A stretch of 64,000 nucleotides of DNA from Acanthaster planci (lineage: Eukaryota > Echinodermata > Asteroidea > Valvatida > Acanthasteridae). The stretch lies in the NCBI RefSeq assembly GCF_001949145.1, contig NW_019091362.1, positions 9,849,664 to 9,913,663 of the forward strand, written 5' to 3'. The position numbers were made by a program, and so were the translations under genes. Shown here one piece after another: positions 11,451 to 24,702 of the stretch. Within the stretch, counting starts at the first letter, position 1, and every line of letters starts with the position of its first letter. The notes below the pieces were generated by a model. It was not told the origin of the DNA. It saw only the letters and a program-made list of their open reading frames with translations, and did not search any database.

Positions 11451-14400
11451 TCAGCTCAGGGAGTTTGGAGTGAGAAATGCTCTTCTCATTCCACAGCCAC
11501 AACAGAAGCGTGCGTCCTGGACTGGGTACTGAGTCCCACACTGGAAACAAAACGGTGCAGGCACGCTGCCGTTTACTGCTTCCAGTTTGGCGCCATGCCT
11601 GGCTGACACATCCGTCAGCCCGGCGGCGGGCGTGGTGCAGTTGACGGGCGAGGCCAGTGGGGAAGGGGTGTGACCACCTCCCCTCAGCGGTGGGGTGAAG
11701 GACAGGGGGGAATTGCTGAGGGAAGGGGACCCTCTTGTGAACTCCCGTGGGGATGATCCAGAGGGACTCGGTGGGCTGAAACTGCCGTTCTGCAAAGACG
11801 TGTGGCTACCAGTCTTCAAGCCTCCTGGAGAATCAAGCTTGGTCACTCTGAAATAGAGGAATGGATTACATTCAAAATTCCTCTCAATGTCTTTCATACT
11901 AATATTACTCTCTATTAGGCAGACATCCCTGGATAACTAAATCCAGTGGCAGTGGGCGTAACTAGTTAGACATTTCTGAGGTGGCACCTAGGGTGCACAC
12001 ATGTTATTCAACAGAGCATTGAAAGCAAATTTACTGAGGGTTGTTTCAATGTGGGAGGGGGCAGTTGTTAGACCATCAGGCATCAGCCATTAAACAGGTC
12101 AATCAATTATGCCCCACCCAATTATAGGACCAGCAAAAAGTGGGGGACTCCCTCCAGTCAAAAGAGTGGGGGAGGGGGCCACTGGCCCTCTGACATCCAC
12201 CACCAGTGGGTTGTACATAGGCTGTGTGCATTTCAAAATTTCAAATGCGGGGGAGCAGATTTCTGCTGGGGAGTTTATTCCCCTCACAGCATTCTGTAGT
12301 TGCACTGTTGTCAAATAGCGTAATGTGCTCGTCTGCTTGGTGCTCAAAGCAAAATAGACAATTAAAATTATAGACTCCTATAGTAAAGATGCCACACTTA
12401 TCCAATGACTGTCTGAGCCAATTACAATTAAGCAAATTGCAAAAAATTAGGTTACTAACTGACAAATTAACATAATATGCAATTATAATAAAGCATCAAA
12501 AAAGTTTTCCTGCCCCAGAACGGACTTAAAATATTGACTTATAACTTGATCCGTTTATACTCACGTTTCAAAGCTTGGTGAATTCTTTTCCCTCCAAGTA
12601 AAGGTTGAATTCAGGGGTCGTCCAGTTCCTACCACCTCCACAGGTTGTTGCCTGGGCGATGACCCAAGGCCCACATTGCCAGCGGTCTGGGCACGCTGCA
12701 ACCTCATTTCACTGGCTTTGGTCGTGCGGTAGTTACTTAGGTTGCTGTGGTAACTCGCAGGACCGTTAGTTCCTGGTTGGACGGGCGGAGGGTGAGATGG
12801 GGGCCGTGGGGAGGGCAGGGTGTCACCGCCATTTGCTTGAAAAGTCTCCACATCCACCTTGTCTGAAAAACTGAAATGAACGAGTCACAGTGAAAAGCTG
12901 GAAAACAAACACAGATCCCAAACCAAATTTTTTTGGGGGGCGGGATTCAAAACTGGAGAGGAAATATCTACACATTTTGTTGCCTCTCTGAAGGGTAAGG
13001 CTTAACTTGGGGGTATATTTGTAAACTGTTGGAAAGAAGGGAAAAGTACCCCTTCCCTCAGATTTTGTTACTGTTCATCTATTTGTTCATAGTTTTCCTC
13101 CGTAAGAAGTTTCATCTTTCCGAAGTCTTCAGGTAGACAGTCATGAGTAGAAAGTGATATTCAGTTATATACAAAATATTTATCTTCTCATTAGAGGCTA
13201 TCGGGGGCCATTACTGGGTCTTCTGGTCGGCCTGCTCTGGAGGACGACTGTTTTAGGGATTGCTCTCTGACATGAGGTTGACGACTTCTTTCTTACTTCT
13301 TATTCAAAGTGAAGTATTAATAGTAAGGTCAAAAGGTGAACTTCTTACCGGACTGAGGACTTAGGACGGGCAGCCCTGCTGCGTCCTGAGGACAGTGCTG
13401 ATCGTGTGGCACTTTGGTGGCTGCTGGCTTGAGTTGTCTTGGGTGGGCTAGGGGGTTGTGACGTGTACCCGGAATGCCTCTGAGCTGTACTTGCTTGTGC
13501 GCTTTTGAATTCTGTTGAATTAAACGAGAACAACATGGCGATCAGGAAAGAATAATTGAGTTGGCCACAGCAACTGTCTGGCCCACAGCTAAAGTGTTTC
13601 ACAACTTGAGCTATCAAGCCCGAAATTTGTGCTAAACAAAATAACTCGTTTTGTTCTGTCAAAGGTCCGTCAAGATGTCATAAGCTATTAAACTCTACCG
13701 TGGCAAACCAGGGATCAGCAAAAACCAAATATTCTCTCAATTTGATCTAGTTAAAACAAAACAGTAAACAAACACTACTGTTTTGAGTTATCCAAGAAAC
13801 TCCACAAAATGGACTGTTGTTGCATGACACACAGACGACAATTAAATTTTTTCCAATGTGGTCACTACATGTATATGACATTCAATGGTTGTATCATGAC
13901 CTGAAATCCACAAGAAGGGAACAAAACAACCTTTCGGAATCCCATCCAACAAATTTTAAAACAATGTTCAGCCAACTAAAAATGTTTATTGTCTAAGTTC
14001 TTTTACAGGAGGTGGGCCTTTTATGTTTTTTTCAAGATGGCCACCATTCTTTGTAAACTTTCCAACAACCATCATTGTTTCTACTCTTCAAGACACAAAA
14101 CAAAGAGATGAGTTGGACAAGAGAATTAAACATGTTTAAAGTGGTGCTTATTAAGTTTGTACAATTCAACAAAACAAAAATGCAGTTGCTTTCATGGGCC
14201 ATGTGTAATTTGCAGTCGTAACTCAGTATTTGGAGATGGAGAGAATGAAGACATGCATGATGTAGGAAGTGACAGACAGAGTCCAAAGTTAGAAGTGCAA
14301 ACTCACAAGCATTTCATTTTCTGATGGATTAATTGACATGTTTTTCAATTTGTTTCTCGCAGTAAAATTACGTAAAGACATTGAACATCAGTTGTTTTAA

Positions 14401-17400
14401 TTTGCCTTGCCATGATCACCTTGTTCATGTTGTTCGATATATTCACCATACAGGACATGATTAAAAAAATCTGTCATCTCTTATCAAACTTCAAACAGAG
14501 TTGGCAGGCCAAATGATGGAACGATAGTGACGGGCCTACAGATCAGGCTGGCCTACCTTAGTAACGCTGGAAAGGGGTCACCGTAAGGTCAAAGTGAATA
14601 ATACCATTGCCAGGAATGGAGCTTCTGGGCAAGTATTTCAATGAGACATGTCAGAAACTCGAAAAACACTGCTATCGGCAAAAGACGAATTATGCACAAA
14701 AGATGTCACCACCACAGCGTGGCAAATGCACTTGAGTGTTTGAAGCAAACATTTTGAACTTTGTCCCAAAACGTGAAATCCATTTTTCAGTGCAATAGCA
14801 ATGGTGGTGGAACAATTTTCAAAGTGGGGAGGGGGACCAGTCGTGAAAGCATCAGGCATCAGCCATTGATAGGCCAATCCATGAAGCCCTAACCCACTAT
14901 AGGACCTGCAAAAAAAAATTTGTGTGGAAGGGGGAGCACCAGTGTGCGATATCACCTTCACCTCAGAGTTTTGGACATTTTAGACACAACAAATACTGAT
15001 TACTTCAACAGCTACGTGTGTTTCCCTGTGGGCATTTTTCCCTATGGATGAAGGCCAAAATATTCTTTAATAAAGCTTTTGCAGAAACATGTTTTTATAA
15101 ACACATACAATGGCATACTAACTAGCAGGCTCTACTAGTCAAAACTGAACTAAGCATCTGGATTGTTACATGTAGTTCCTCTCACCAACAAGGTCTGAAG
15201 AAAAACACAACCAATGAATTTCTGAATCCATTATCTCATCTCACTAAAGTATCATGGTTAAAACTAGTAAACTGATCACTTACACTGGCTCTTTTCCCCC
15301 GTGATGTTTCCCAACTAAATAACTTAGGAATCCATGCGAGAACAACAGAGGGTGCTCAGTAAACTCCCAATAGAATGTGTAAAAGAAACTCGTTGTCTGA
15401 TGACACGGTAGCCCTTTGTTTGATATGCAAATTAATACTGCGTGCATAAGGAATTTGTGCAAGCACACAGAGGATGGTGAGGATTTCTTTCAAGAGAAGG
15501 CATCAGCTTACTATTTTTGTAAGATGGCACTGAGGAACCAAAGAGCACTCTTGTGGACAGAATACATGCCTCCCCAGGCCCCTCCCCGCTCTACCACAGG
15601 TCAGACAGCTATCTTTCAAGAGAGATATGCTCGGGATGCAACATACCCTGTCTGTAGAAAGTGGCCGGTCCCCTTGTCCCACCGTAAGTGGCTGAGTAAA
15701 TGGCCATGTTGGGAAACTCATCGGTCGCAGGCTGAGAGTAGGCATAGGGGTTGGCACTGCCCTTCCTACGAACAACTTGATTGTCATACTGTTGGAAAGA
15801 AATTGAAGTCACTCAGAAAATTGGACAAAATTCAGTCAGACGATAAAGACTTCTGCATCCAAAAAGACAAACTTCTGCCAAAGACAAAAACCGAGAAAGC
15901 TGATCACAAAACACTCTTCTAATCACAAGGCCAGGAAAACCCTCCCTGTCACCTCCAGTACCAGTTTGCACTGACGTCATACATCTCCCATGAACCTCTT
16001 CAAAGGGACTTCAGCGACCAGAAGCCATAAATCTGTGTGGCTAGTGGGCAAATGGTACGCATGCATTATACACGTGCAACTTTCCAAAGTGTGCGTGCAT
16101 AAAGGTTCAGAACATGCTTGTGAACTTGGTGCACCAAAGCAATGATGCCTCCTTGGATTAGTCTATAAAACCTTCGGGGGGGTCTTTAAGGATGAAAGAA
16201 GTCCAAATCATTTCATGAAAAAAATCCCAATTTTGTCCCCACAAACTCAAAACCCAGACACACCCCTGTGTGGTAGATGTAACAAAGAGCACAGAGAATT
16301 GACAAATCCCTTCAGTTTAATCAAAGTGCTTATAGGACAATGAACGCTTACAGCTTTTCTGACTCCCGCTGAGCTGTAGCTTACATCGGCTGCTGCCCTC
16401 TTGTGGAGAGGCTTAATGGGTGCTCCGTGGGCCTTGGTTCTCTGGGCACAGAAGGGGATGTGCCTCTCTGCTGCCGTGGGATTGAAGCGCCGGGAACAGT
16501 GTGGGCATCCAATGTAATCTGGTTCAATCATAAGTGAATAGACAGGGCCGTCAAATCTTGGTTCCAGAGTGTTGAGTCTGAGGCCTCAACCTTAACACTT
16601 GATCAGCTTACAAATTCTAGAAAAACAACTGCGTATGAGTAAAATGCATTCTTTAACCTGCCCAGCAGGCTAGTACAAGGACAGCCACCTGTTTGAACCT
16701 GTCATTTGTTTTATTTGCAAAGATAAATAAAACAAAGATTACAAATGTTGATTTTACCTGTTATTTATTAATTGTAATAGTTTTGAATCCTCCACTTTGA
16801 AGTTAAAATTGACAGCATGACTCCACAGTAACAGTTGAAAAAAGTCAACTTTGCTAAACAATCAGTGTTAGAATTGAGTCCATCACAAGTCCTTTTCACA
16901 AGTCCCCCAAGATGTCCAGTCACGAGTCCTTCCACAAGGCTAGACATAAGTAACAAGGTGAACAATGACAAATGAATGCTTTTGTCACAGCTCCATTGAA
17001 AAGCTTGTGAACTGACTTCAGACTGAATGACTTGTGATGGATTGACAGGGATTTGTGATGGACTCAAATACAACACTGTAAACAATGTCCTGTGGGCTCA
17101 TGAAAATTCCACAGGCTAGTAAAAGAAAGTAAGTTAACTGGCCTGGAGGGCTGGTTATAAAAAAAAGCTCAAGGTCGATGCCTGGCTGAGTCAACTGGTT
17201 TGAGTTGAGTCTGGGTCTGAGCCCCCAAAAAGCACTTTGAAACCAATTATGAGTTTGGATGTACACTACGTGTTCAACATGTTAGATATCGGTAGGTGTT
17301 ATTTTGTGTACTGAATGAAACCTGTGTGTGCCTGAGCTGTATTACAAAAATCAATAACCTTGGACAGCACAAATATCATGAAGGATATTATTTACACGGG

Positions 17401-20400
17401 AGTATATGTAATTTTTGCACCATGCACTGTCTTACAGAAAATAAACACTGGGAATTGTATTTTCGATAACAACAAAATTATTAAAAATAGTTGACTTGTG
17501 AATAATGCGTCATCGGTGTCGAGCATGAGAAATGAAAGTCCAGTCAGAGTGTTTTCCCCAAATGACTTGCAAGCAAGCGAGCCAGGCCAAGCCAGAGTTA
17601 AAAATGTGACTCAACAAAAAGGATTCAAGTTTCAGTCTTAGACTGGAGTCACGCGAAGCTTGTTTTACTCTAACTGGGAATACATGTAAGTCTTGTTCAG
17701 GGCCTTGTGTGAAGCTGTTATGACCTAGTCCTAGGTTTTCAATATGAGTGCACAAACACTCTCATATAAAAGCATGAACGGACTTTGAGTCCTGGGATTT
17801 CAGGTACTCAATATGCCAATAATGTGGGTCCTAATAAGAATTGTGGGTACTGCCAGTAGACGGTGCAGAAAGTTCTGAAAGTTCTTTAAAAACCACGTCA
17901 AATACAGCCATGAAAAAAAGCTCATCTTAGAAATATTACTGAGATGCACCGATGCCTCGTTACTTAATGCTGTGAGACTTACTAGGATTGTGCGATGGCG
18001 GGGGCGGGGGTGGGAGGGGCCCGCCTGTTTTAATCGCTCTCTGAGCTGCTCTTGCCGAGCGAATTGAGTTGACAAATTCCAGGTGGCGCTCTCTCCAATG
18101 GGTGTCTTTGACTGGCTGAGACTGCAGGTGTGGAAAAAGAAAGTGAGCAGCATAGATCGCTATGTTCTACACATCCAGTGGTGTGCAAATACCCACATTT
18201 ATTGTACTTAGGGCTGCAAGTTCCAAGTCATTTGATGAGTGGCTGAGCTCTGTGGTCCAAAATCCAATACCTTATGAAAAACAGGTGTTCATTTGGGGTA
18301 GACACCAGGGGTTGCTGGGGTTAATGGAAGAAGCAGTCCGGTAATTTTGTGACCAGGGTCAATGGGTTATGCATGTGGCAACGGAGTTAGTAAATGTCTT
18401 CAGAAATTGAGAAAGCTCAGAATTCAGCTCACATCTAGATTGGCATCCACAGTGTCAAGTAATCAAACTTTTAAATAATGTTTCTCCAATCCTATCTACA
18501 CAATTAAATATTGACCACATCAGCGGGGAAAACACAAGTTGGCATGAATAACAACCCTTTAACTAGAGTAGGCCTTTGCCTATGACCTCTTGAAATACTT
18601 TGTGCAAATCGACTTCCTTTTAGTTTATTGAGCTGGTGTGACTAAAGTTTTAATCCTCTATTCATTCTAAAATATGTACAATTTAGATTAGGAAACCAAC
18701 ATAAAAGATGCAATAATTTTATTGCAAAGGTGATTTCATTTACAATAAGTAATTCTTGTACAAATGTCAATGTTTGAAATAATACTATGTCTGAGAAAAT
18801 CTTTCTGCAACAGGAAATTCTTAGTTTGTCACCATGGTTTAATTTATACTTGTTGCCTTAATAAGTACCTGTACTTCTCCTGGGCATGACCTGTTCTTGA
18901 ATGATGCCCCGGTGCCTTGCAGACGCTGCTTGGCTGAGTTAAACACCTTTCTTTGTCCGTTCTTAAGCTGTGACTTTTGGCAGATGTTCTCATGTTTGCC
19001 CTGATAATTGGAGGCAGTGGCAAAAAGAAATGACCAGCACGACTGGCTGAATTGGCTTGAGAAGTAAAGACGGTCAGCAATGTGTAAAAAACAACTTGCC
19101 AAGTTAGCACAATCTGCTTATCCGGTTAGTAACTGTCACCTTCTGAGATGAAGATTTTTCAAAACTAACCAGGAGGATTTTCAAGCATTTACTGGCATTG
19201 TGGAAGACGGAGCATTCACTGCAATTATAGCCTTCTAGTGGGCCTTGAGCATGTGCATTGCCAGGAAAGAGGAAGGCTCTTTTGTGGGAGGGGAACAGGC
19301 AAAGCACATATCAACAGCAAACTGATGAACCATCAAGGGTGCACAGGGGTCCATTCTGAGGTATTTTCAAGCCAATTGGTGATGTTTCTTTCCTTTTCCT
19401 CCGTTTCTTTTGTTGCTTTCGCTTTTGCCTTTTCTTCCTTTATCTTTGTATTTTTTTACCCAGGGTGGAAGGGGGTGGGGGAATAAGTAGAGGAATTAGG
19501 GTTTGTGCAGTACAAAATGTGCAGTACAAATTCAGTCAGCTTTAAAAATACTAAAGAGAAGAACACTTGACATTCCAACTGTTACAAGTGAAACCTTTCT
19601 GGATGATGGTTTTTCTGGGTACACATGCCATTTATTTTCAAATCTCTACACAGCTGTTATGGCTATACATGCGGGGAGATCTGAGAGAAACTGCTTGAGA
19701 CAAAATTGGCTGGCGCTCAAAGTTTGGGCTTGAGAGAATCTAGTTCCCAAGTAAACTTTCTTGTTGGAATGACCATAACAGTTTTTGGGAGTCACAAACA
19801 CTAGGAAGTTTACTTTCTAAACTTGTTCTCTCTAGGTGTACACTGAAATCCCTTTCCCTATGAAAATCCACCTAAAAATAACAGGTGCCCTCTTTAAAAT
19901 TTTCTGGTGCTTACAGCACTCAAAAACTGTGATGGCCCAATATGGAATCCTCACCAAGGCGTGAATGGGTGTACTCACCAGTGTGTCTGGGTTGAACTTT
20001 CTGCCACACACAGAACATGGCTGGAGCTCAAAGTTCCCTGAACTTGAAAAAGCTGTCAGGGAACATGGTAAAACAGGTAAACACTCAACCTCTAAACTTG
20101 AGATTGTTTGTAAGGCCTACAGAATGAGGATACCAGCTGAAGATAAAGGGGGGTAGGGGGTTGAACCCCCCCACCAAAACAATTAAAAGGTAAAGAAACA
20201 GGGAAAATAATAAAAATAACCGAAGTGCACCAATACCATTGTGAATAATGTATGGCATGGAATGTTTCATCATCGTTCCGCTTGTCTGCAAACAATTAGA
20301 CATTATAAAAATCTTTGACACCCCCCCCCCCGGATCTGCCCCTGGATACTGAACTGGACAGGGTTCCTTTGTCTTATGGTAGAACCTCTTATACTTTCCA

Positions 20401-21430
20401 CGAACAAGCAAACGGTATCTTCAAATAGTCCCAAGTGGTTAATTAATGTAACAGAAGTAGAAAACTTTCTTACAAACTTTGCAATAAATTGACTCAGATA
20501 AATTACCCAATTTCAACCGAAACAAACTCACTGAACACTGACACTTCACAATTAATTGAACAGCCACTGCTTCTGAAATAAGCATTGGTTTCATTAAATT
20601 TGGAAATAGAAAGAAATTCCAAAGACGTAAAGAATTAAAACAGCTGTGCAATAATTTAGGATTTGAAGTTAGTGATTGCATACACTTGGGAGCTACACTG
20701 TTTAAACTTCCATTGAACCGAACAAAAAATGAATTGTGTTACATGCATGTAATTGAAAAGAATGTGTGCAATGCAACATGAGCTTCAAATGAAATTTTCA
20801 GTACACACAGAAAACACTATAAGCATTAGTTTGATTCCAAATAAATATCATCAGACTTTTACTTAAGGAAAAAATTAATGTTGTATTTGGGTTGCTGATT
20901 TTTGGGGGGGGGGACTGGGGATTTTGTACCTTCCCCAACTTGTATCTGATGACATAAGGCTTTTATGAAAATGTGGTACTTTCTTGTAGGTTGTGAACTT
21001 GTGGGTTCTGGGGTAGTCAAAAAGTATAGGGCTCTATATCACCTTTTTAACATTTAGACATGATTAGAAATCAGATGCAATTTGTACTGGATCCCTGCAT
21101 AAAATCCAGGAATTTCTTGGAGACATTAGGATTTTTAAATTCAGTACACAAATATTTCGACTAGGTGCTGATGTAGTAAGTTACCCACACTGGTCAACTG
21201 GACACAAGATGAATAGTGTACTACTGCAGGTTGACCCCGTAAACAGGGCCCTAAATTATAATATACCCCTCCAGTATTGACGAAGGGCCGTTTTCGGGTC
21301 TTAAAGTTAAACGTAGGCCTACACGTATATATCTATGCTAATTCAATTAGCATGATTAGTAACAACAAACTTATACAGATCGGATTCCTCGTGATAAAAC
21401 AGTGATGATGCCCTTACCTGCATATTCCAT
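11451..21430 (-). CDS. ZC2HC1A: Zinc finger C2HC domain-containing protein 1 (ZC2HC1/FAM164 family), nine exons
   Basis: Coding exons in transcript order: 21418-21430, 19979-20037, 18869-19000, 17983-18121, 16352-16518, 15647-15788, 13349-13511, 12565-12870, 11451-11847. Every phase agrees, giving 505 aa. The start is the ATG at 21428-21430; the 13-base first coding exon encodes MEYA. Two C2HC zinc fingers are visible: C12/C15/H27/C31 (CSVCGRKFNPDTL...HENIC) and C119/C122/H134/C138 (CPHCSRRFNPTAAERHIPFC). Between them is the family's THWRERHLEFVNSIRSAR segment and a poly-Pro run. The middle is Ser/Pro-rich and probably disordered. The C-terminus, CFQCGTQYPVQDARFCCGCG, is the conserved Cys-rich end of ZC2HC1A/B. 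The molecular role of the family is poorly known. Paralogue assignment (A or B) is uncertain because an invertebrate may have one pro-orthologue. Confidence 0.9.
12050..12160. repeat. Dispersed repeat copy 1 in a ZC2HC1 intron
   Basis: Contains GGGAGGGGGCAG, then CATCAGGCATCAGCCATT, a block with GGTCAATCA, and TATAGGACCAGCAAAAAG. The same blocks in the same order occur at 14825-14942 in another intron of the same gene. Confidence 0.6.
14825..14942. repeat. Dispersed repeat copy 2 in a ZC2HC1 intron
   Basis: Shares with the copy near 12100 the blocks GCATCAGGCATCAGCCATTG and TATAGGACCTGCAAAAA, flanked by GGGAGGGGG. Copies are in direct orientation. This is a small non-coding repeat family. 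Confidence 0.6.
16860..17730. repeat. Degenerate ACAAGTC/GACTTGT-rich low-complexity stretch
   Basis: Words such as CACAAGTCC, CACGAGTCC and GACTTGTGA recur irregularly from about 16885 to 17060, and again from about 17560 to 17720, in the ZC2HC1 intron between the 16352 and 17983 exons. It looks like a decayed simple or tandem repeat and I see no gene in it. Confidence 0.3.
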
Positions 21431-24400
21431 GCTCAAGTCCTACAATAACTGGTTAACCACTGATTTCGTTTCATCTTCCGAAGTTCCTGCATCATGCACC
21501 GATTCTGCTCAAACTACATTCAGTGTTCTTCCTCCATGCTGGTACCGTGCGGTAGGTCGCCATTACTTAGTTTGTGTAGCAACGACACCGGCTCTGCCTA
21601 TTGCGCATGCTCCATTCAATTAGGGATCACCTCAGTTGACTTTGGTCATGAAAATTCACATATTAAAAAACATGAAAGGCCCGCTGGTGGCACACGTGAC
21701 TTGATATGCATCGAAAATACTGTAATGAATACCAAACGACTACGATTTCCCATCATGAATGAATTTAAGTATGGACTTACCACGTGCGCGTAGTTTTGGT
21801 AATAGCGAAAGCTTGCGGTTGAGTAAGTGGCTATCTCTTTTTGGGGAGATGTATATGCTTCTGAAACGATGAGTTGAAACATTGAGGAATGTCAATCGGT
21901 ATGCTCTGATCGTCTTCAGCAACTGCGTGGGGTTCCACCTTACTTGACTGCTGATTCTTTTTCAGAACCACATACATTTTCCCAAAGGGACATAGTCACA
22001 AGGAAGTACCGCAAACGTGACCCCTCACTAGTTTATACATTCAAAACTCTGGCTGAGGGCGATAGACGGCACAGTGGGTACAATTAATACTCGTGGATAT
22101 ATTTAGACAGGTCTTTGGTCTTGATTAACACCCGATGGTTTACCAAATTAACCATTTAACCATTACCAATTTACCCATTTAAAGACAATAGATGAAGTCT
22201 CCGTGCATAGGATGAGACCGCACTCGCTTTGTCAAGCCGTCAAATTGAACAAATCGGATCCAACCTGGATCCTGCGTGTGGTTTTGTAGAGGAATTTCTC
22301 CACAAATACCACGTTTTCCCGGGAAGTGACGACGCCAACTTTCTTAAACTGTCTTCGTACAGTAGATTCTTAAATTCGAGGCTCTCTTCAAGAAAATAAG
22401 ACACAATGACAACTTGTGACATAATCATTTGAATATGCTTACAATAATTAGCGGGTAAAGTTTTATTAGTTAACCCTGAACTTAAAGTGCAAAGCTTACA
22501 CATTTTCTTTTTTGCAATATAAAAAAAATCTTTTACAATTATCGAGTATAAATGTGCTCCCAAAATTTCCCTAAAACGCCCACAACTCATTCATTTTAGT
22601 GCTTCGAACTTTCTACCAAAAAGAATTTTATCTCATTGACAAATGATCCGTCAATGAGCACTGGTGCCGTCCTGAAGAATGGTACAAAAGATTTTATTAT
22701 TTATTTGTGTTTTGTCACAAAACCATTGCACCAATGCAATACGGGTGATTCACAATAGTGCATCTCCAAGAGTTTGCAACGCGTTGGCCAATTACAACGC
22801 CCGAAATCTGTCGACCCTTTCCAAACGCGCATCGGGTCGACAGATTTCGTGCGTTGTGATTGACCAACCCGTTGTAAACTCTTGGAGGCGCACTATCGTG
22901 AAACGCCCGTATTGCAATTCAAACTGTAAAAAATAGCCGTCCAGCGGTGGTCAAGATAAAAAAGATAATACCGTACTTTAAAAAATCACGTTTTCCATTA
23001 AAACAAGTACAATGTGTATAATCTACAATAAGCTCATTAAAACCAGCCTGCCTTCCAGAAAAATTCAAAGTAAGTGCGTGTGTATGGATATCTATGTATG
23101 GATAATTAATTTAATTCATACACTTATGGTCAACCACAATCTGCTACTTCAACCCCTTTCCGAGCTCATGGGGCGGATAAGCATTGACGTCACCAGGGTT
23201 TTCTTTTGAGGGGACCACTTTTTCAGGGGAGGGGTAAAGCATCATCAGCTGAAAAGTGATGAACAATTAACGGCTGGGGGGTCAATTTTGAGATTATTTC
23301 TGAAGAAAATTGGTGACTTTCATCCTTTTTTTTTTCATTTCTTTCACATTTTTCGCTACTTTTTCTTGATATTCCAAATTAATTATCCGGGGAGAAGCGC
23401 CCCTCCCCCTCGCAACGCCCCTACGGATAAATTGCAGCGTGATTCACGGTAGTTCCCCCCCCCCCGACTATACATACCCTGCATGGCAGAAAGAGGAACG
23501 TGATTAAGAGGAACGTTCTTCCTTTTTTGCACTGAAAACAGACGGTTAGAGGGATTTGCTTATTAAATGAGTTTGAACAAAGAAATCAGTCAAGTGGAAG
23601 CTCGGGTCTGTTCAATTAAATTAATTTTACTCTAATGGACTTGTCAAACCGGTAGACGAATCCAGTGAAGTTTCAGTCTTTGGAAATAGCAAAAAGGCAG
23701 ATTCTGCTTTTGGGCACACTCTCCTACCAAGATTTCTTCACGAATTGCATCTGTAATATTTTGCTTTTCTGCGATTTTTTCCCAATTTCATTAAGCGCTC
23801 TTTGCCCTTGCAGAGTAGCTAGAGAGAATTACAAATGTTTTGTACAAGTGCCATCTTAATGCCGTCTTAATATCGCTCACCATTTCCCTTTTTCCAAAAT
23901 TTTTATCAAAACAGCACAATTTGACAAAACTACTAACATCAAGCTTTCTACACTGTACTGACGCGTTTCTGAACAATGAACTTGCCAATGCTAAATTAGA
24001 CTTGACCTCGAATTAACTCTCAGAGGTAAAGCGCTTAATTTGAACGGTCGCCTTTGCTACTCACTGTCTTTTGCCGACTTCAAGCGATCTAACTGACCCC
24101 TGGGGGCTGTGAATGTGATCCACACTTGGAACGTGGGAAGGAAACCAAATTCAAAATGGGAAGTTCCGTCACGCGTTATTAATATCCACGTACGTTACAT
24201 CGTGCATCCTATGTGGCTGAATGCATTTCAAAAATGACTGCTCTTGTTTTCACTTTTTCTCTGTATGGTTTGTGATAGCACTGCGTCGATCCTTTACCAA
24301 TGTTGCCAAGTGGTGTTCTAATCCTAAGCTGAGTACGCGTATACGCCGCAAAAACTGCTGTATGGATAAAGCATCGTGGCGCCTATACATTGACTTAACC

Positions 24401-24702
24401 ATACCACTCAAGTAGTCCATTTAACATCATTTTTTAAAGTCCAGAAATCACACTCAAAACTCCCATACCCTCTACAAGTTTATAGCATGTGTCACCGGGG
24501 AGAGATCTGTTATTAAGGAATGGAATTGAGACCCGCCTATACGTATGTAAGTCCCATCCCGTGATACACGCTCGGTACGCGCCCGTCACATAGCAAACTT
24601 GTATTTTGCAACCACTGATGGTGGTGCAAATGGGCGTGGTTTAAGTTGTCATGACTACCGAATCGGTTGATGCGCGATCAGTCGGAAGCATTCGATTATT
24701 GT
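21431..24702. other. Intergenic region, no recognised gene
   Basis: Lies between the ZC2HC1 start codon and the 3' end of the IgGFc-domain gene. The ZC2HC1 5' UTR and promoter must begin here but no clear core element was seen. The only strong structure is the perfect-looking palindrome at 22735-22916. Poly-C tracts occur near 23400-23465. Confidence 0.5.
22735..22916. mobile_element. High-identity palindromic MITE, arms about 83 bp
   Basis: The left arm (22735-22817) starts TGCAATACGGG and ends GTCGACCC. The right arm (22834-22916) is its near-perfect reverse complement, starting GGGTCGACAGATTTCG and ending CCCGTATTGCA, with only a 16-bp loop. Both arms carry a CTCCAAGAGTTT block (right arm AAACTCTTGGAG). 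The arms differ at only a few sites, so the copy is fairly young. Confidence 0.75.

Noticed and set aside
15416-15922. 168-codon plus-strand open frame
   Set aside because: It overlaps antisense the well-supported ZC2HC1 exon 15647-15788, has no family resemblance and is not supported by splice sites.
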